Origin: Microbacterium proteolyticum | Lineage (GTDB): Bacteria; Actinomycetota; Actinomycetes; Actinomycetales; Microbacteriaceae | Reading direction: 5' to 3' | Assembly (NCBI RefSeq): GCF_029639405.1 | Contig: NZ_CP121274.1 | Location: 1,178,001 to 1,242,000 of the forward strand | Length of the DNA stretch: 64,000 bases | Shown: positions 39,074-48,765 of the stretch, one piece after another | Layout: every line of letters starts with the position of its first letter | How positions within the stretch are numbered: the stretch's first letter is position 1 | Program-made: the position numbers and the translations under genes | The notes under the pieces: model-generated | What the model saw: the letters and a program-made list of their open reading frames with translations, nothing else | What the model was told of the DNA's origin: nothing | The model's database searches: none

Positions 39074-40378
39074 ATGACGACCCGTCTGTCGGAGCCCGGG
39101 CCGCTGCTCGATGAGACCGCCTCCGACGCGGTCGTCACACCTCCGATCAGCGCCGTGGCGCGGACGCTGCGGTCCCCCGTCTTCGTCGCGGTCGTCTTCG
39201 TGGCGACGGTGGTGCAGGTCTGCAGCGATCCCGTGCTCGCGATCTTCAGTGGCACGGGCCAGTGGGACCACACTCTGCCGCCCCAGGCGGTCATCGCGTT
39301 GACGGCGTTCATCTGCCTCGCGCAAGCGGTGTGCGTGTCCCGGTCGGGGACGGGACCCGAGCTCGGGATGCTCGGCGCGGTGGCGTGTTATCTCGTGGTG
39401 GCCGTGGCGCTCGGTGTGCCCACCTGGGCGACACCGATGCAGTTGGTCATCGCGATCTCGATGGCAGCGCTGGGCAGCGCGCGTCGGATCCCCGTCGCGG
39501 CGACGTGGGCGGCCGGAACCGTCGCCCTGTCCGCCTTGGCGCTCGGCGGGTGGGCGGCGAGCGTGGGGGCGCCCCCGGAGGCGGTGGCCGCGTTCCTGCT
39601 CACGGAGGGGGTGTCGTTGGCATCCCTGTCCTTCGCCGGGGTGGCGCTCGGCGCCCTTTACGCCGTACTCGAGCGGCGGGCCGAGCGCGAGCGTCGCCGG
39701 GCCGCGGACATCCAACTGCAGCAGGCGGAGGCGATCGAGGCGTCGAGGGCCGCGGAGCGGGGACGCATCGCCCAGGAACTGCACGACGTCGCCGGTCAGC
39801 ACCTCGCCGGGCTGGTGTCGCTGTGCGACGCCTCGGCCGACCTGGCGCCCGCGCATCCGCAGCAGGCGCTCCAACTGATCGACGAGGTGCGCGCGGAGGG
39901 CCGCTATGCCGCGGCGAGCCTCTACGGTGCGCTCGGGGATCTGCGTGCCGTCGAGGCGACGGCGCACACACCCACACCCGATCTGCGCCACCTCGAGGGG
40001 CTCGTGGAGTTCTGGCGAGAGCGCGGCAAAGAAGTCTCGGCCGAGATCGAAGGCGACCCCGAGGTCCTGCCGGCGGTGGTGTCGACGACCGCCTACCGCG
40101 CCATCCAGGAGGCTCTGTCGAATGCCGCCAAGCACGCGGCCGGTGCGCCGATCGGCATCCAGGTGCGGATCCGGCCGGACCGTCTTGTCGCGGTCGTGCG
40201 GAACGGTCCTCCGCGCCGGCCGCGGACGGACGAACCTGGTCTCGGGCTGGGCTGGGGGTTGGATAACCTGCGCCAGAAGCTCACTCTCGTCGACGGGACG
40301 CTCGCGGCGGGGGCCGACGGCACGGGGGGCTGGCGCGTGGAGGTGGAGATTCCGCTTCCCCGGACGATGGAGGCATGA
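39074..40378 (+). CDS. NarL/DesK-type sensor histidine kinase
   Basis: 434 aa from ATG 39074. About five or six membrane segments lie at about 33-200 with short loops, so sensing is probably in the membrane. The HisKA_3 domain has the phospho-acceptor His237 in RIAQELHDVAGQHLAG. An HATPase_c domain follows (IQEALSNAAKHA, GLGLGWGLDNLRQKL). The frame is open further upstream through the tRNA, which is not coding. The stop is one base before the response-regulator start. Confidence 0.9.
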   Translation: MTTRLSEPGPLLDETASDAVVTPPISAVARTLRSPVFVAVVFVATVVQVCSDPVLAIFSGTGQWDHTLPPQAVIALTAFICLAQAVCVSRSGTGPELGMLGAVACYLVVAVALGVPTWATPMQLVIAISMAALGSARRIPVAATWAAGTVALSALALGGWAASVGAPPEAVAAFLLTEGVSLASLSFAGVALGALYAVLERRAERERRRAADIQLQQAEAIEASRAAERGRIAQELHDVAGQHLAGLVSLCDASADLAPAHPQQALQLIDEVRAEGRYAAASLYGALGDLRAVEATAHTPTPDLRHLEGLVEFWRERGKEVSAEIEGDPEVLPAVVSTTAYRAIQEALSNAAKHAAGAPIGIQVRIRPDRLVAVVRNGPPRRPRTDEPGLGLGWGLDNLRQKLTLVDGTLAAGADGTGGWRVEVEIPLPRTMEA

Positions 40379-40379
40379 C

Positions 40380-41063
40380 GTGACGGAAAGCGCATCGATC
40401 AGGGTGCTCATTGCCGACGACAACCGTCCGTTCCGTCGCGGCGTGCGACTCCGACTGGAGAACGCGGACGGGATCACCGTCGTGGGCGAGGCGGGCACCG
40501 GCCGCGACGCCGTGAAAGGTGCGCTCGCCGAGCACGCGGACGTCGTGCTGATGGACCTGGAGATGCCCGAGATGAACGGCATCGACGCCACGCGCACGGT
40601 CGTCGAGGAGTCGGGGGGCAGCACCCGTGTCATCGCGCTGACCAGCCACGGCGAGGACCATCTGGTGATGAGCGCTCTGAGCAGTGGGGCATCGGGGTAT
40701 CTGCTCAAGACCCACGACAGCTCGCAGCTCGTCGATGCCATCCGCGCCGCGCACCGAGGTGAGGCGCTGATGTCCTCGCGCGTGACGCGCTCGGTCCTCA
40801 CCGACATCGCCCGGCGCCGCATCACCGACCAGGATCGGGCCAAGGCGGCATCCCTCAGCCCGTCGGAGGCGCGGGTCGTCAGCCTCCTCAGCGACGGGAT
40901 CACCTCGAACGAACAGCTCGCGGCGGAACTCGTCGTGTCGATCAACACCGTCCGGAGCCATGTGCAGTCCTCGATGCGGAAGACCGGCGCCGCCGACCGC
41001 ACCCAACTTGCGCTGTGGGGCGTCCGGGTGCGTTCCGTGCTGGCGGCTCATCCGAACGGATGA
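40380..41063 (+). CDS. NarL/FixJ-type response regulator
   Basis: 227 aa from GTG 40380. The receiver domain has acidic Asp13-Asp14 (IADDNRPF), phospho-acceptor Asp59 (VLMDLEMPEMNG), Thr and Lys (GYLLKTHDSS). The C-terminal LuxR-type HTH lies at about 155-215 (LSPSEARVVSLLSDGITSNE, SINTVRSHVQSSMRKTGAAD). It forms a pair with the kinase just upstream. Targets are unknown. Confidence 0.93.
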   Translation: MTESASIRVLIADDNRPFRRGVRLRLENADGITVVGEAGTGRDAVKGALAEHADVVLMDLEMPEMNGIDATRTVVEESGGSTRVIALTSHGEDHLVMSALSSGASGYLLKTHDSSQLVDAIRAAHRGEALMSSRVTRSVLTDIARRRITDQDRAKAASLSPSEARVVSLLSDGITSNEQLAAELVVSINTVRSHVQSSMRKTGAADRTQLALWGVRVRSVLAAHPNG

Positions 41064-41121
41064 ATCTCGTCCCGCTTCGCCGCGGTCGGCGCGGTGAGGT
41101 GATCTCGGCGGGAAGAGGGAG

Positions 41122-41154
41122 GGGCGGGGGCTGCCCCCAATACAGCCCCCGCCC
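41122..41154 (+). terminator. Terminator-like hairpin after the response regulator
   Basis: A 12-bp perfect stem, GGGCGGGGGCTG (41122-41133) with CAGCCCCCGCCC (41143-41154), and a 9-base loop. No T run follows, so it may be a factor-assisted or bidirectional terminator. Confidence 0.6.
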
Positions 41155-41425
41155 GCCTCGGCATCCGACCCGAGCGGATGCCGCCTGCATCGAGACCGTC
41201 GACGCGTGAGCGGATGTCCCTGCGTGCGACGGTAACCCCGGCTCTCGCCCGCCACTCCGCGGCTTTTTCATCCCGCCGAGTCAAGTCCCGCGGAATATCG
41301 CGGGGTTCGGCCGCGAATCCGATGCGCGGCCGGGTGGAGAGCGGGAAGAAAGTCATCCGAATGGACGACCGGGGCGCGCGTCGAACGCCGCGTGGATGCC
41401 TCTGGTGCGCGCGCAGTATCCGCGA

Positions 41426-41464
41426 TATGCTCGCCAAACGAACAGGCGTTCGCTGAACGAACAG
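41426..41464 (+). promoter_or_regulatory. pca operon promoter and likely PcaR operator
   Basis: TATGCT (41426-41431) is a possible -10. Just downstream is a perfect dyad CGAAC-AGGC-GTTCG (41439-41452) and a further GAACGAACAG (41455-41464), which repeats half of it. The arrangement fits an IclR-family operator overlapping the transcription start. The regulator gene lies at the end of the same gene cluster. Confidence 0.6.
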
Positions 41465-41471
41465 AGGAACC

Positions 41472-42218
41472 ATGATCGACAAGACCGTGCCCGACCTCGC
41501 GGCGGCCGTGGCGGGCATCGCCGACGGCTCGACCGTGATGATCGGTGGATTCGGCCGTGCCGGACAGCCCGTCGAACTCATCGACGCGCTCATCGCGCAC
41601 GGCGCCCGCGACCTCACCGTCGTCAACAACAACGCCGGCAACGGCGACACCGGACTCGCGGCTCTGCTCGCGGCAGGCCAGGTGCGCAAGATGATCTGTT
41701 CGTTCCCGCGGCAGAGCGACTCGTGGGTCTTCGACGGCCTGTACCGCGACGGCAGGATCGAGCTCGAACTCGTGCCGCAGGGGAACCTCGCCGAGCGGAT
41801 CCGCGCGGCCGGCGCCGGAATCGGCGGCTTCTTCACGCCGACCGGGTTCGGCACCCAGCTCGCCGAGGGCAAGGAGACGCGGCGCATCGACGACCGCGAC
41901 TACGTCCTCGAGTACCCGATCCACGCCGACGTCGCGCTCGTCAGCGCATACCGCGCCGACCGGTGGGGCAACCTCGTCTACCGCGAGACCGCCCGCAACT
42001 TCGGGCCGATCATGGCCGCCGCGGCGAAGACCAGCGTGGTCCAGGTCGACGAGATCGTGCCTCTCGGCGACCTCGACCCCGAGTCCGTCGTCACGCCCGG
42101 GTTGTACGTCGACCGGGTCGTGGCCGTGGGCGAGCGCCGGTGGCTGCAGGACGGCGTCTTCGTCGGCGGCGTCGACATCGAGGGGCGCCCGCTCGCCCGG
42201 AACGGAGCGGACTCATGA
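41472..42218 (+). CDS. pcaI: 3-oxoacid (3-oxoadipate) CoA-transferase subunit A
   Basis: 248 aa. Alpha subunit of a family I CoA-transferase. The N-terminal GSTVMIGGFGRAGQPVELID glycine-rich motif and GGFFTPTGFGTQLAEGKE are characteristic. It transfers CoA from succinyl-CoA to 3-oxoadipate with subunit B. The four-gene order I-J-F-R supports the beta-ketoadipate pathway over ketone-body use. The stop overlaps the ATG of pcaJ by four bases. Confidence 0.92.
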   Translation: MIDKTVPDLAAAVAGIADGSTVMIGGFGRAGQPVELIDALIAHGARDLTVVNNNAGNGDTGLAALLAAGQVRKMICSFPRQSDSWVFDGLYRDGRIELELVPQGNLAERIRAAGAGIGGFFTPTGFGTQLAEGKETRRIDDRDYVLEYPIHADVALVSAYRADRWGNLVYRETARNFGPIMAAAAKTSVVQVDEIVPLGDLDPESVVTPGLYVDRVVAVGERRWLQDGVFVGGVDIEGRPLARNGADS

Positions 42219-42862
42219 CCACACGCGTCTCCCGCACCGCGCTCGCCGCGCGCGTGGCATCCGACATCCCCGAGGGAGCCGTGGTGAACCTCGGCATCGG
42301 CGCGCCGACCCTCGTGGCGGACTACCTGCCCGAGGGGCTCGAGATCGTGCTGCATACCGAGAACGGAATGTTGGGCATGGGCCCCGCGCCGGTCGAGGGG
42401 TCGGTCGATCCCGACCTCATCAACGCCGGAAAGCAGCCGGTCACGGCGCTCGCCGGAGCCGCCTACTTCCACCACGCCGACTCCTTCGCCATGATGCGCG
42501 GCGGGCACCTCGACGTGTGCGTGCTGGGTGCCTTCCAGGTCTCGGCATCCGGTGATCTGGCGAACTGGTCGACCGGCGAGCCCGGGGCGATTCCGGCCGT
42601 CGGTGGGGCGATGGACCTCGCCATCGGAGCGAAGGACGTCTATGTCATGACCGACCTGCTCACCAAGCAGGGCGCCCCCAAGCTGGTCGAGGCGTGCACC
42701 TACCCGCTCACCGGCGTCGGCTGCGTCTCCCGCGTGTACACCGACCACGGCGTCTTCGACGTCACCCCCGACGGCCTCCGCGTGCGGGAACTGTTCGGCG
42801 ACAACACGCACGCCGAGATCGAGGAACTGCTCGGTCTCACGCTGATCGAGCAAGGAGCCTGA
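42215..42862 (+). CDS. pcaJ: 3-oxoacid (3-oxoadipate) CoA-transferase subunit B
   Basis: 215 aa from ATG 42215. It carries the catalytic Glu49 in HTENGMLGMG, the family I beta-subunit motif. NLGIGAPTLVADYLP precedes it and GGAMDLAIGAKDVYV follows. Its start overlaps pcaI (ATGA) and it ends one base before pcaF, so the three enzymes are made together. Confidence 0.93.
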   Translation: MTTRVSRTALAARVASDIPEGAVVNLGIGAPTLVADYLPEGLEIVLHTENGMLGMGPAPVEGSVDPDLINAGKQPVTALAGAAYFHHADSFAMMRGGHLDVCVLGAFQVSASGDLANWSTGEPGAIPAVGGAMDLAIGAKDVYVMTDLLTKQGAPKLVEACTYPLTGVGCVSRVYTDHGVFDVTPDGLRVRELFGDNTHAEIEELLGLTLIEQGA

Positions 42863-42863
42863 C

Positions 42864-44039
42864 ATGACCGCCAGCTACGTCTACGACGCCGTTCGCACAC
42901 CGTTCGGTCGCGCCGGGGGAGCCCTGGCATCCGTTCGCCCCGACGATCTGGCCGCGCTGGTCATGAAGGCGGCGGTCGAGCGCACCGGACTCGACCCCGC
43001 CCGCATCGACGACGTCGTCTTCGGGGATGCCAACCAGGCCGGGGAGGACAACCGCAACGTCGCCCGTTTCGGCGCGCTGCTCGCCGGCTTCCCGACGTCG
43101 GTCACCGGCGCCACCGTCAACCGGCTCTGCGCGTCGTCGCTCGAGGCCGTGATCCAGGGGTCGCGCGCAATCGAGTCCGGCGACGCCGACATCGTGCTGG
43201 CCGGCGGCGTCGAGTCGATGAGCCGTGCGCCGTACGTCGTGGAGAAGGCCGCGAAGCCGTTCCCGGCGGTCGGCAACGCGACCATGTGGAACACCGCGAT
43301 CGGGTGGCGCATGACCAACCCCGCCCTGCCGAAGAACTGGACGATCTCGAACGGCGAATCCGCCGAGAAGATCGCACGCGAGTGGGGCATCACGCGGGAG
43401 GCGCAGGATGCCTTCGCCGTGCGGTCGCACCAGCGTGCGGCATCCGCGTGGGCGGCGGGCGTCTTCGACGGGGAGATCGTGGCCGTGCCCGGGGTCGCGC
43501 TGACCCGCGACGAGGGCATCCGCGACGACACCTCCGTCGAGAAGCTCGCGGGCCTGAAGGCGCTGTTCGCCGCCGACGGGCAGGGGAGCGTCACGGCCGG
43601 CAACTCCTCGCCGATCAACGACGGAGCCTCGGCCGTGCTCATCGGCGGCGAGGGAGCCCTGGATGCCGAGCCGCTCGCGCGCATCGCGGGTCGCGCGGCC
43701 CACGGCGTCGACCCCGACGTGTTCCCGATCGCCCCGATCGAGGCCGCGAACAAGGCGCTCGCGCGCGCCGGGAAGACGTGGGCCGACGTCGATTTCGTCG
43801 AGCTCAACGAAGCCTTCGCGTCGCAGTCGCTCGCGTGCTTGGCCGGGTGGCCCGACCTCGACCCCGAGAAGCTCAACGTCCACGGCGGTGCGCTCGCGAT
43901 CGGGCACCCGCTCGGCGCGTCCGGCGGCCGCATCATCGGCCGTGCGGCGCACGAGCTCGCGCGCCGCGGCTCGGGAATCGCGGTCGTCGCGATCTGCATC
44001 GGCGTGGGCCAGGGGCTCGCCGTCGTGCTCGAGCGGTGA
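42864..44039 (+). CDS. pcaF: Thiolase, probable 3-oxoadipyl-CoA thiolase
   Basis: 391 aa. The nucleophilic Cys89 is in NRLCASSLEAV. The second catalytic His is in NVHGGALAIGHPLGASG and the second Cys in CIGVGQG. Length and motifs are those of biosynthetic-type thiolases. Context with pcaIJ points to cleavage of 3-oxoadipyl-CoA to succinyl-CoA and acetyl-CoA. Acetyl-CoA acetyltransferase activity cannot be excluded by sequence. Confidence 0.9.
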   Translation: MTASYVYDAVRTPFGRAGGALASVRPDDLAALVMKAAVERTGLDPARIDDVVFGDANQAGEDNRNVARFGALLAGFPTSVTGATVNRLCASSLEAVIQGSRAIESGDADIVLAGGVESMSRAPYVVEKAAKPFPAVGNATMWNTAIGWRMTNPALPKNWTISNGESAEKIAREWGITREAQDAFAVRSHQRAASAWAAGVFDGEIVAVPGVALTRDEGIRDDTSVEKLAGLKALFAADGQGSVTAGNSSPINDGASAVLIGGEGALDAEPLARIAGRAAHGVDPDVFPIAPIEAANKALARAGKTWADVDFVELNEAFASQSLACLAGWPDLDPEKLNVHGGALAIGHPLGASGGRIIGRAAHELARRGSGIAVVAICIGVGQGLAVVLER

Positions 44040-44072
44040 GGTCGCTCACCGACGGATCGATAGGGTGAGCCG

Positions 44073-44879
44073 GTGACCGACGCCGAACCTTTCGCCCCCG
44101 CGCCTGAGGACGACAGCGACGGCCCCGGCGAGGTCGTGCAGGCCTTCGTGCGCGGGCTCGCGGTGATCCGCGCGTTCGACGCCGACAACCCCGAGCTGAC
44201 GCTGAGCGACGTCGCGCGCCGCGCCGGTGTGACGCGGGCCGCCGCAGGACGGTTCCTCCGCACGCTGCAGAGCCTCGGGTACGTGCGGAACGACGGGCGC
44301 TCGTTCGCCCTCACCCCGCGCGTGCTGGAGCTGGGCTACAGCTACCTCTCTGCCCTGTCGCTCCCCGAGGTCGCGCAGCCGCACCTCGAGGCGCTGTCGC
44401 GCGCGGTCGGCGAGAGCGCGTCGGCTGCCGTCCTCGACGGCGCCGAGATCGTCTACGTCGCGCGCGTACCCGTGCGCCGGATCATGTCGGTCGGCATCAC
44501 CGTCGGCACGCGGTTCCCGGCCGCGATCACGAGCATGGGTCGCGTCCTGTTGGCCGCGGCATCCACCGACGAACGAGATCGGATCCTGGATGCCGAGCCC
44601 CTGGCGCCCCGAACCCCCCGGACGCTGACCGACCCCGCCGCCGTGCGGCAGGAACTCGAGCGGGTGCGCGCGCAGGGCTGGGCCCGCGTCGACGGCGAGC
44701 TCGAACCGGGGCTGCAGTCGCTCGCAGCTCCCGTCCACGGCCGGGACGGCGCGGTGGTCGCAGCCATCAACCTGTCGATGTCGAGCGGCCGTTACCCCGA
44801 GGCCGAGGTCACTGACCGGCTGATCCCGGCGCTGCTCGCCGCGGCCCGCGCGATCGAGGCCGACCTGCGGGTGGCGTGA
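44073..44879 (+). CDS. pcaR: IclR-family regulator, PcaR type
   Basis: 268 aa from GTG. The N-terminal winged helix lies at about 25-85 (LTLSDVARRAGVTRAAAGRF), then the IclR effector domain (about 100-260) with the typical LEALSRAVGESASAAVLDG and RVLLAAAST. PcaR/PobR-group proteins respond to beta-ketoadipate-pathway intermediates. It follows pcaF by 33 bases and likely acts at the dyad upstream of pcaI. Confidence 0.88.
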   Translation: MTDAEPFAPAPEDDSDGPGEVVQAFVRGLAVIRAFDADNPELTLSDVARRAGVTRAAAGRFLRTLQSLGYVRNDGRSFALTPRVLELGYSYLSALSLPEVAQPHLEALSRAVGESASAAVLDGAEIVYVARVPVRRIMSVGITVGTRFPAAITSMGRVLLAAASTDERDRILDAEPLAPRTPRTLTDPAAVRQELERVRAQGWARVDGELEPGLQSLAAPVHGRDGAVVAAINLSMSSGRYPEAEVTDRLIPALLAAARAIEADLRVA

Positions 44880-44937
44880 CCGGTGGACGTCGTGGGCTCC
44901 ATCTCGGCGCCCGCGACCTAGGAAGAGAGAACCTCAC

Positions 44938-45897
44938 ATGGCGAGAAAGATCATCCTCGACTGCGACCCCGGCCACGACGACGCCATCGCTCTTCTGCTC
45001 GCTCACGGACACCCCGACATCGAGCTGCTCGCGGTCACGACCGTGGCGGGCAACCAGACGCTCGAGAAGGTCACCCGCAACGCGCTGGCCGTCGCGGAGG
45101 TCGCCGGAATAACGGGAGTCCGATTCGCGGCGGGTTCCCCTCGCCCTCTCGTCCGCGAGCTCGAGATCGCCGACGTTCTGCACGGCGACACGGGGATGGA
45201 CGGGCCGACGCTGCCCGACCCCACGATGAGAGTGGAAGACCAGCATGCGGTGAATCTCATCATCGAACTGGTCATGTCGCATCCCGCCGACACGATCACT
45301 CTCGTCCCGACCGGCGCGCTCACCAACATCGCCCTGGCCGCGCGTCTGGAGCCACGCATCGTCGACCGTGTCCACGAGGTCGTGCTCATGGGCGGCGGAC
45401 ACAGCGAGGGCAACTGGGGGCCGAAGAGCGAGTTCAACATCGTGGTCGACCCCGAAGCCGCGCACATCGTGTTCGATGCGCCCTGGCAGGTGACGATGTG
45501 CGGTCTCGACGTCACCCACCAGGCGCTGGCCACCGATGACGTGATCGACCGCATCGCCGCCGTAGGCACCCGCCCGGCGGCCTTCGTCACCGAACTCCTG
45601 CACTTCTTCACGACGACGTACGCCCACACGCAGGGCTTCGCCGCCCCTCCCGTCCACGACCCCGTGGCCGTCGCACGAGTCATCGATCCATCCGTCGTCC
45701 AGACCGTTCCGGTCCCCATCGAGGTCGAGCTCACCGGGACGCTGACACGAGGGATGACGGTCGCCGACTTCCGTCACCCGCGCGACCCGGAGAGCCACAC
45801 GCACGCTGCCATGGAGCTGGACCACGCGAAGTTCTGGGACCTCGTCGTGACGGCGCTCGAACTGATCGGCGACCCCGCCCGGAGGTCGACGGAATGA
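44938..45897 (+). CDS. Inosine-uridine-preferring nucleoside hydrolase
   Basis: 319 aa. The N-terminal Ca2+-binding motif DCDPGHDDAIALLLA (Asp8, Asp10, Asp14, Asp15) is intact, with HGDTGMDGP, EFNIVVDPEAA and the catalytic-region HDPVAVAR. It cleaves ribonucleosides to base and ribose in the cytoplasm. RBS GGAAGAG precedes the ATG. It is alone, convergent with copA seven bases away. Confidence 0.94.
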   Translation: MARKIILDCDPGHDDAIALLLAHGHPDIELLAVTTVAGNQTLEKVTRNALAVAEVAGITGVRFAAGSPRPLVRELEIADVLHGDTGMDGPTLPDPTMRVEDQHAVNLIIELVMSHPADTITLVPTGALTNIALAARLEPRIVDRVHEVVLMGGGHSEGNWGPKSEFNIVVDPEAAHIVFDAPWQVTMCGLDVTHQALATDDVIDRIAAVGTRPAAFVTELLHFFTTTYAHTQGFAAPPVHDPVAVARVIDPSVVQTVPVPIEVELTGTLTRGMTVADFRHPRDPESHTHAAMELDHAKFWDLVVTALELIGDPARRSTE

Positions 45898-45904
45898 CGC
45901 GACG

Positions 45905-48112
45905 TCAGTGCGCCGCCGTCGGCTCGGCGCGGAAACCCCGCAGCCGCAGGCTGTTGGTCACGACGAACACCGACGACAGCGCCATCGCGGCGGCCGCGAC
46001 GACGGGGTTCAGCAGCCCCGCCATCGCCACGGGGATCGCGGCGACGTTGTAGGTGAAGGCCCAGAACAGGTTGCCCTTGATGGTGCCGAGCGTGCGTCGC
46101 GCAAGACGGACGGCGTCGGCGACGACGAGCAGATCGCCCGACACCACCGTGACGTCGCTCGCCGCGATCGCCGCATCCGTCCCTCCGCCCATCGCGATGC
46201 CGAGGTCGGCGGCGGTGAGGGCCGCCGCGTCGTTGACGCCGTCGCCCACCATGGCCACGACCCGTCCCTCGGCCTGCAGCGCGCGGACGACGTCGAGCTT
46301 CTCGGCCGGCGTCACCTCAGCGCGGACGTCGTCGATCCCGACGTCGGCGCCGACGCGGGTGGCGGTCGCGGCGTTGTCTCCGGTGAGCAGCACGGGGCGC
46401 AGGCCCAGGCGGCGGAACCGCGCGACCGCCTCGGCGCTCGTCGGTTTGATCGTGTCGGCGACGGCGATCGCGCCGAGGTACCGCCCGTCGCGCGCGACGG
46501 CGACGACGGTTCCACGCGACTCCGAATCGGAGACTCCGGATGCCGGCACCTTCACGCTCCACTGATCCCGCAGCCACGACACCCGACCGGCGACCACGGC
46601 GGAGCCGTCCACGACACCCTGGACGCCGTATCCCGCGTGCGCGGCGAACGACTCGACGGGTGCCGCCGTGCCCGCGGCCGCGGCGATCGCGCGACCCACC
46701 GGGTGCTCCGACCCGCCCTCGACGGCCGCGGCGACCGCGAGCAGTTCGGCGCGGTCCACGCCCTCGGCGGGCAGCACATCGGTCACGGCCATGCGGCCGG
46801 TGGTCACAGTGCCGGTCTTGTCGAGCACGATCGTGTCGACGCGGCGCGTCTGCTCGAGCACCTGCGGACCGCGGATCAGGATGCCGAGCTGCGACCCGCG
46901 CCCGGTGCCGACCAGCAGCGCGGTGGGCGTCGCGAGGCCCAGCGCGCACGGGCAGGCGATGATGAGCGTCGCCACGGCGGCGGTGAACGCGAGTTCGAGC
47001 GGCGCGCCCGCGCCGAGCCAGCCGGCGAACGCCGCGATCGCGAGCAGGATGACGACCGGCACGAAGACCGCCGAGACGCGGTCGGCGAGCCGCTGCACCT
47101 CGGCCTTGCCGGTCTGCGCCTCCTCGACCAGGCGTCCCATACGGGCGAGCTCGGTGTCGGCGCCCACGCGCGTGATCTCGACGACCAGACGACCACCGAC
47201 GTTGATCGTCGCCCCGACGACGCCGGCACCGGGGGCCACCTCGACCGGGACGGATTCGCCGGTGAGCATGCCGGCATCCACCGCCGAGGTTCCGTCGATG
47301 ACGAGACCGTCCGACGGGATCTTCTCGCCCGGACGCACCACGACCACGTCGCCGACGACGAGGCTCGCGACCGGGACGGTGCGCTCGCGGCCGTCCTCGA
47401 GCTTGGTGGCGGAGGTCGCGCCGAGGTTCAGCAGGGCCTTCAGTGCGCTCGCCGATGCCGTGCGCGCCCGCGCCTCGGCGTAGCGGCCGGCGAGGAGGAA
47501 CACCGTCACGAGGGCGGCGACCTCGAGGTAGATCTCGTGCGCGCCGGCGGTCGGTGCGCCGAACAGCGTGAAGCTCATTCTCATGCCGGGCATGCCCGCG
47601 CCGCCGAAGAACAGGGCGTAGAGCGACCAGCCGAACGAGGCGATGACGCCGAGGCTGATGAGCGTGTCCATGGTGACGGCGCCATGGCGGGCGTTGACCG
47701 CCGCCGCGCGGTGGAACGGCCACGCGCCCCACACCGCGACCGGGGCCGTCAGGGTGAGCGCGAGCCACTGCCAGTTCGAGAACTGCAGCGCCGGGATCAT
47801 CGACAGCACGGCGACGGGCACGGCCAGCGCGAGGCTGATGAGCAGACGTCGGCGGAGGGCGTCGGTCTCGGGGTCGGTCGCGACCTCCTCCGGGACGGGC
47901 GGCGCGGGTACCGCGGCCGCGTAGCCCGCGGCCTCGACGACCGCGATGAGATTCGCCGGGTCGAGGTCGTCGCCGCGCACGCGCGCCTTCTCGGTGGCGT
48001 AGTTGACGGATGCCTCGACGCCGGGCAGCTTGTTGAGCTTGCGCTCGATCCGGGTGGCGCGCGAGGCGCACGTCATCCCGGTGATGTCGAGCTCGACGTC
48101 GGTGGTGCTCAT
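45905..48112 (-). CDS. copA: Cu(I)-translocating P1B-type ATPase CopA
   Basis: 735 aa from ATG 48112. A single N-terminal heavy-metal domain (about 5-70) reads [12 protein letters not shown], so the second Cys of the CxxC site is Arg18. Eight membrane helices include the ion-path ACPCALG. The phosphorylation motif is DKTGT, the ATP-binding region has SEHPVGRAI, and [10 protein letters not shown] is present. It exports Cu(I). The ATG overlaps the copZ stop by four bases. The transmembrane metal site looks intact, so transport should be retained. Confidence 0.95.
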   Translation of the reverse strand: MSTTDVELDITGMTCASRATRIERKLNKLPGVEASVNYATEKARVRGDDLDPANLIAVVEAAGYAAAVPAPPVPEEVATDPETDALRRRLLISLALAVPVAVLSMIPALQFSNWQWLALTLTAPVAVWGAWPFHRAAAVNARHGAVTMDTLISLGVIASFGWSLYALFFGGAGMPGMRMSFTLFGAPTAGAHEIYLEVAALVTVFLLAGRYAEARARTASASALKALLNLGATSATKLEDGRERTVPVASLVVGDVVVVRPGEKIPSDGLVIDGTSAVDAGMLTGESVPVEVAPGAGVVGATINVGGRLVVEITRVGADTELARMGRLVEEAQTGKAEVQRLADRVSAVFVPVVILLAIAAFAGWLGAGAPLELAFTAAVATLIIACPCALGLATPTALLVGTGRGSQLGILIRGPQVLEQTRRVDTIVLDKTGTVTTGRMAVTDVLPAEGVDRAELLAVAAAVEGGSEHPVGRAIAAAAGTAAPVESFAAHAGYGVQGVVDGSAVVAGRVSWLRDQWSVKVPASGVSDSESRGTVVAVARDGRYLGAIAVADTIKPTSAEAVARFRRLGLRPVLLTGDNAATATRVGADVGIDDVRAEVTPAEKLDVVRALQAEGRVVAMVGDGVNDAAALTAADLGIAMGGGTDAAIAASDVTVVSGDLLVVADAVRLARRTLGTIKGNLFWAFTYNVAAIPVAMAGLLNPVVAAAAMALSSVFVVTNSLRLRGFRAEPTAAH

Positions 48113-48396
48113 GACGGGTCGGCCGCCAGGGCGTAGCCGGCCTCCTCGACGGCGTCGCGCACGAGGGCGGCGTCGAGCGGGGAGTCGCTGGCGATCGTGA
48201 CGCGCGAGACCTCCCCGACGCGCAGGTCGACGGACACGCCGTGCACCCCCGCGATCTCGGAGATCTCCTCGGTGACGCTCCGGACGCAGTGCGCGCACGT
48301 CATCCCGGTCACGCCGATCTCCTGAATGACCGCGCCCTCGGGAAGAGGAGTGGATGCCGCAGCCTCGCGGAGACCGAGATCGATGCGTTCGTTCAT
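48109..48396 (-). CDS. copZ: Copper chaperone CopZ-like heavy-metal-associated protein
   Basis: 95 aa. One HMA fold with an intact metal-binding [11 protein letters not shown] at about 31-41, preceded by a 25-residue N-terminal extension. It would deliver Cu(I) to CopA, its immediate neighbour. It starts 17 bases after the csoR stop, giving the operon csoR-copZ-copA. Confidence 0.92.
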   Translation of the reverse strand: MNERIDLGLREAAASTPLPEGAVIQEIGVTGMTCAHCVRSVTEEISEIAGVHGVSVDLRVGEVSRVTIASDSPLDAALVRDAVEEAGYALAADPS

Positions 48397-48413
48397 GGTG
48401 TTCTCCTCGGTGA

Positions 48414-48695
48414 TCAGGACCGGACGAGCCGGGCGATGGCGTCGTTGGCTTCGCGGATCTTCTCGGCGGCGACCTGGCCGCCCTCCGCGCTGGCCTCGGC
48501 GACGCAGTGGCTGAGGTGATCCGACAGGAGTGACAGCGCGACGGTCTCGAGCGCCTTCGTCGCGGCGGACACCTGCGTGAGGATGTCGATGCAGTACTTG
48601 TCTTCGTCGACCATCCGCGCGATGCCGCGCACCTGCCCCTCGACGCGGCGCAGCCGTTTCTGCAGGTCGTCCTTGTGTCCGTCGTATCCGTGCAT
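48414..48695 (-). CDS. csoR: Copper-sensing repressor CsoR
   Basis: 93 aa from ATG 48695. All-helical repressor with the Cu(I) ligands Cys35 (KYCIDILTQ), His60 and Cys64 ([11 protein letters not shown]), the W-X-Y-Z fingerprint of copper Cso[16 protein letters not shown] is the first conserved helix. It releases the operator when Cu(I) binds. It begins the csoR-copZ-copA operon and has its operator just upstream. Confidence 0.96.
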   Translation of the reverse strand: MHGYDGHKDDLQKRLRRVEGQVRGIARMVDEDKYCIDILTQVSAATKALETVALSLLSDHLSHCVAEASAEGGQVAAEKIREANDAIARLVRS

Positions 48696-48704
48696 GTGGA
48701 TACC

Positions 48705-48722
48705 GTACCCCCCTAGGGTATG
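48705..48722. promoter_or_regulatory. CsoR operator
   Basis: A TACCC (48706-48710), CCCTA, GGGTA (48716-48720) dyad around TAGGG, the G-tract palindrome bound by CsoR. It lies 10 bp upstream of the csoR start codon and 45 bp from the divergent endonuclease-family gene, which it could also affect. Confidence 0.85.
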
Positions 48723-48765
48723 TGGAGGGCCGGTTCGGCGAACATTCACCGAGGTCCGCTTCACT

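Larger units (their letters stand above)
41064..41471. other. 408-bp intergenic region before the pca genes
   Basis: No gene seen. It contains a strong G+C-rich hairpin (41122-41154), three copies of the GGCATCC/GGATGCC heptamer (41160, 41176, 41394), and the promoter/operator region of the pca operon near its right end. Confidence 0.7.
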
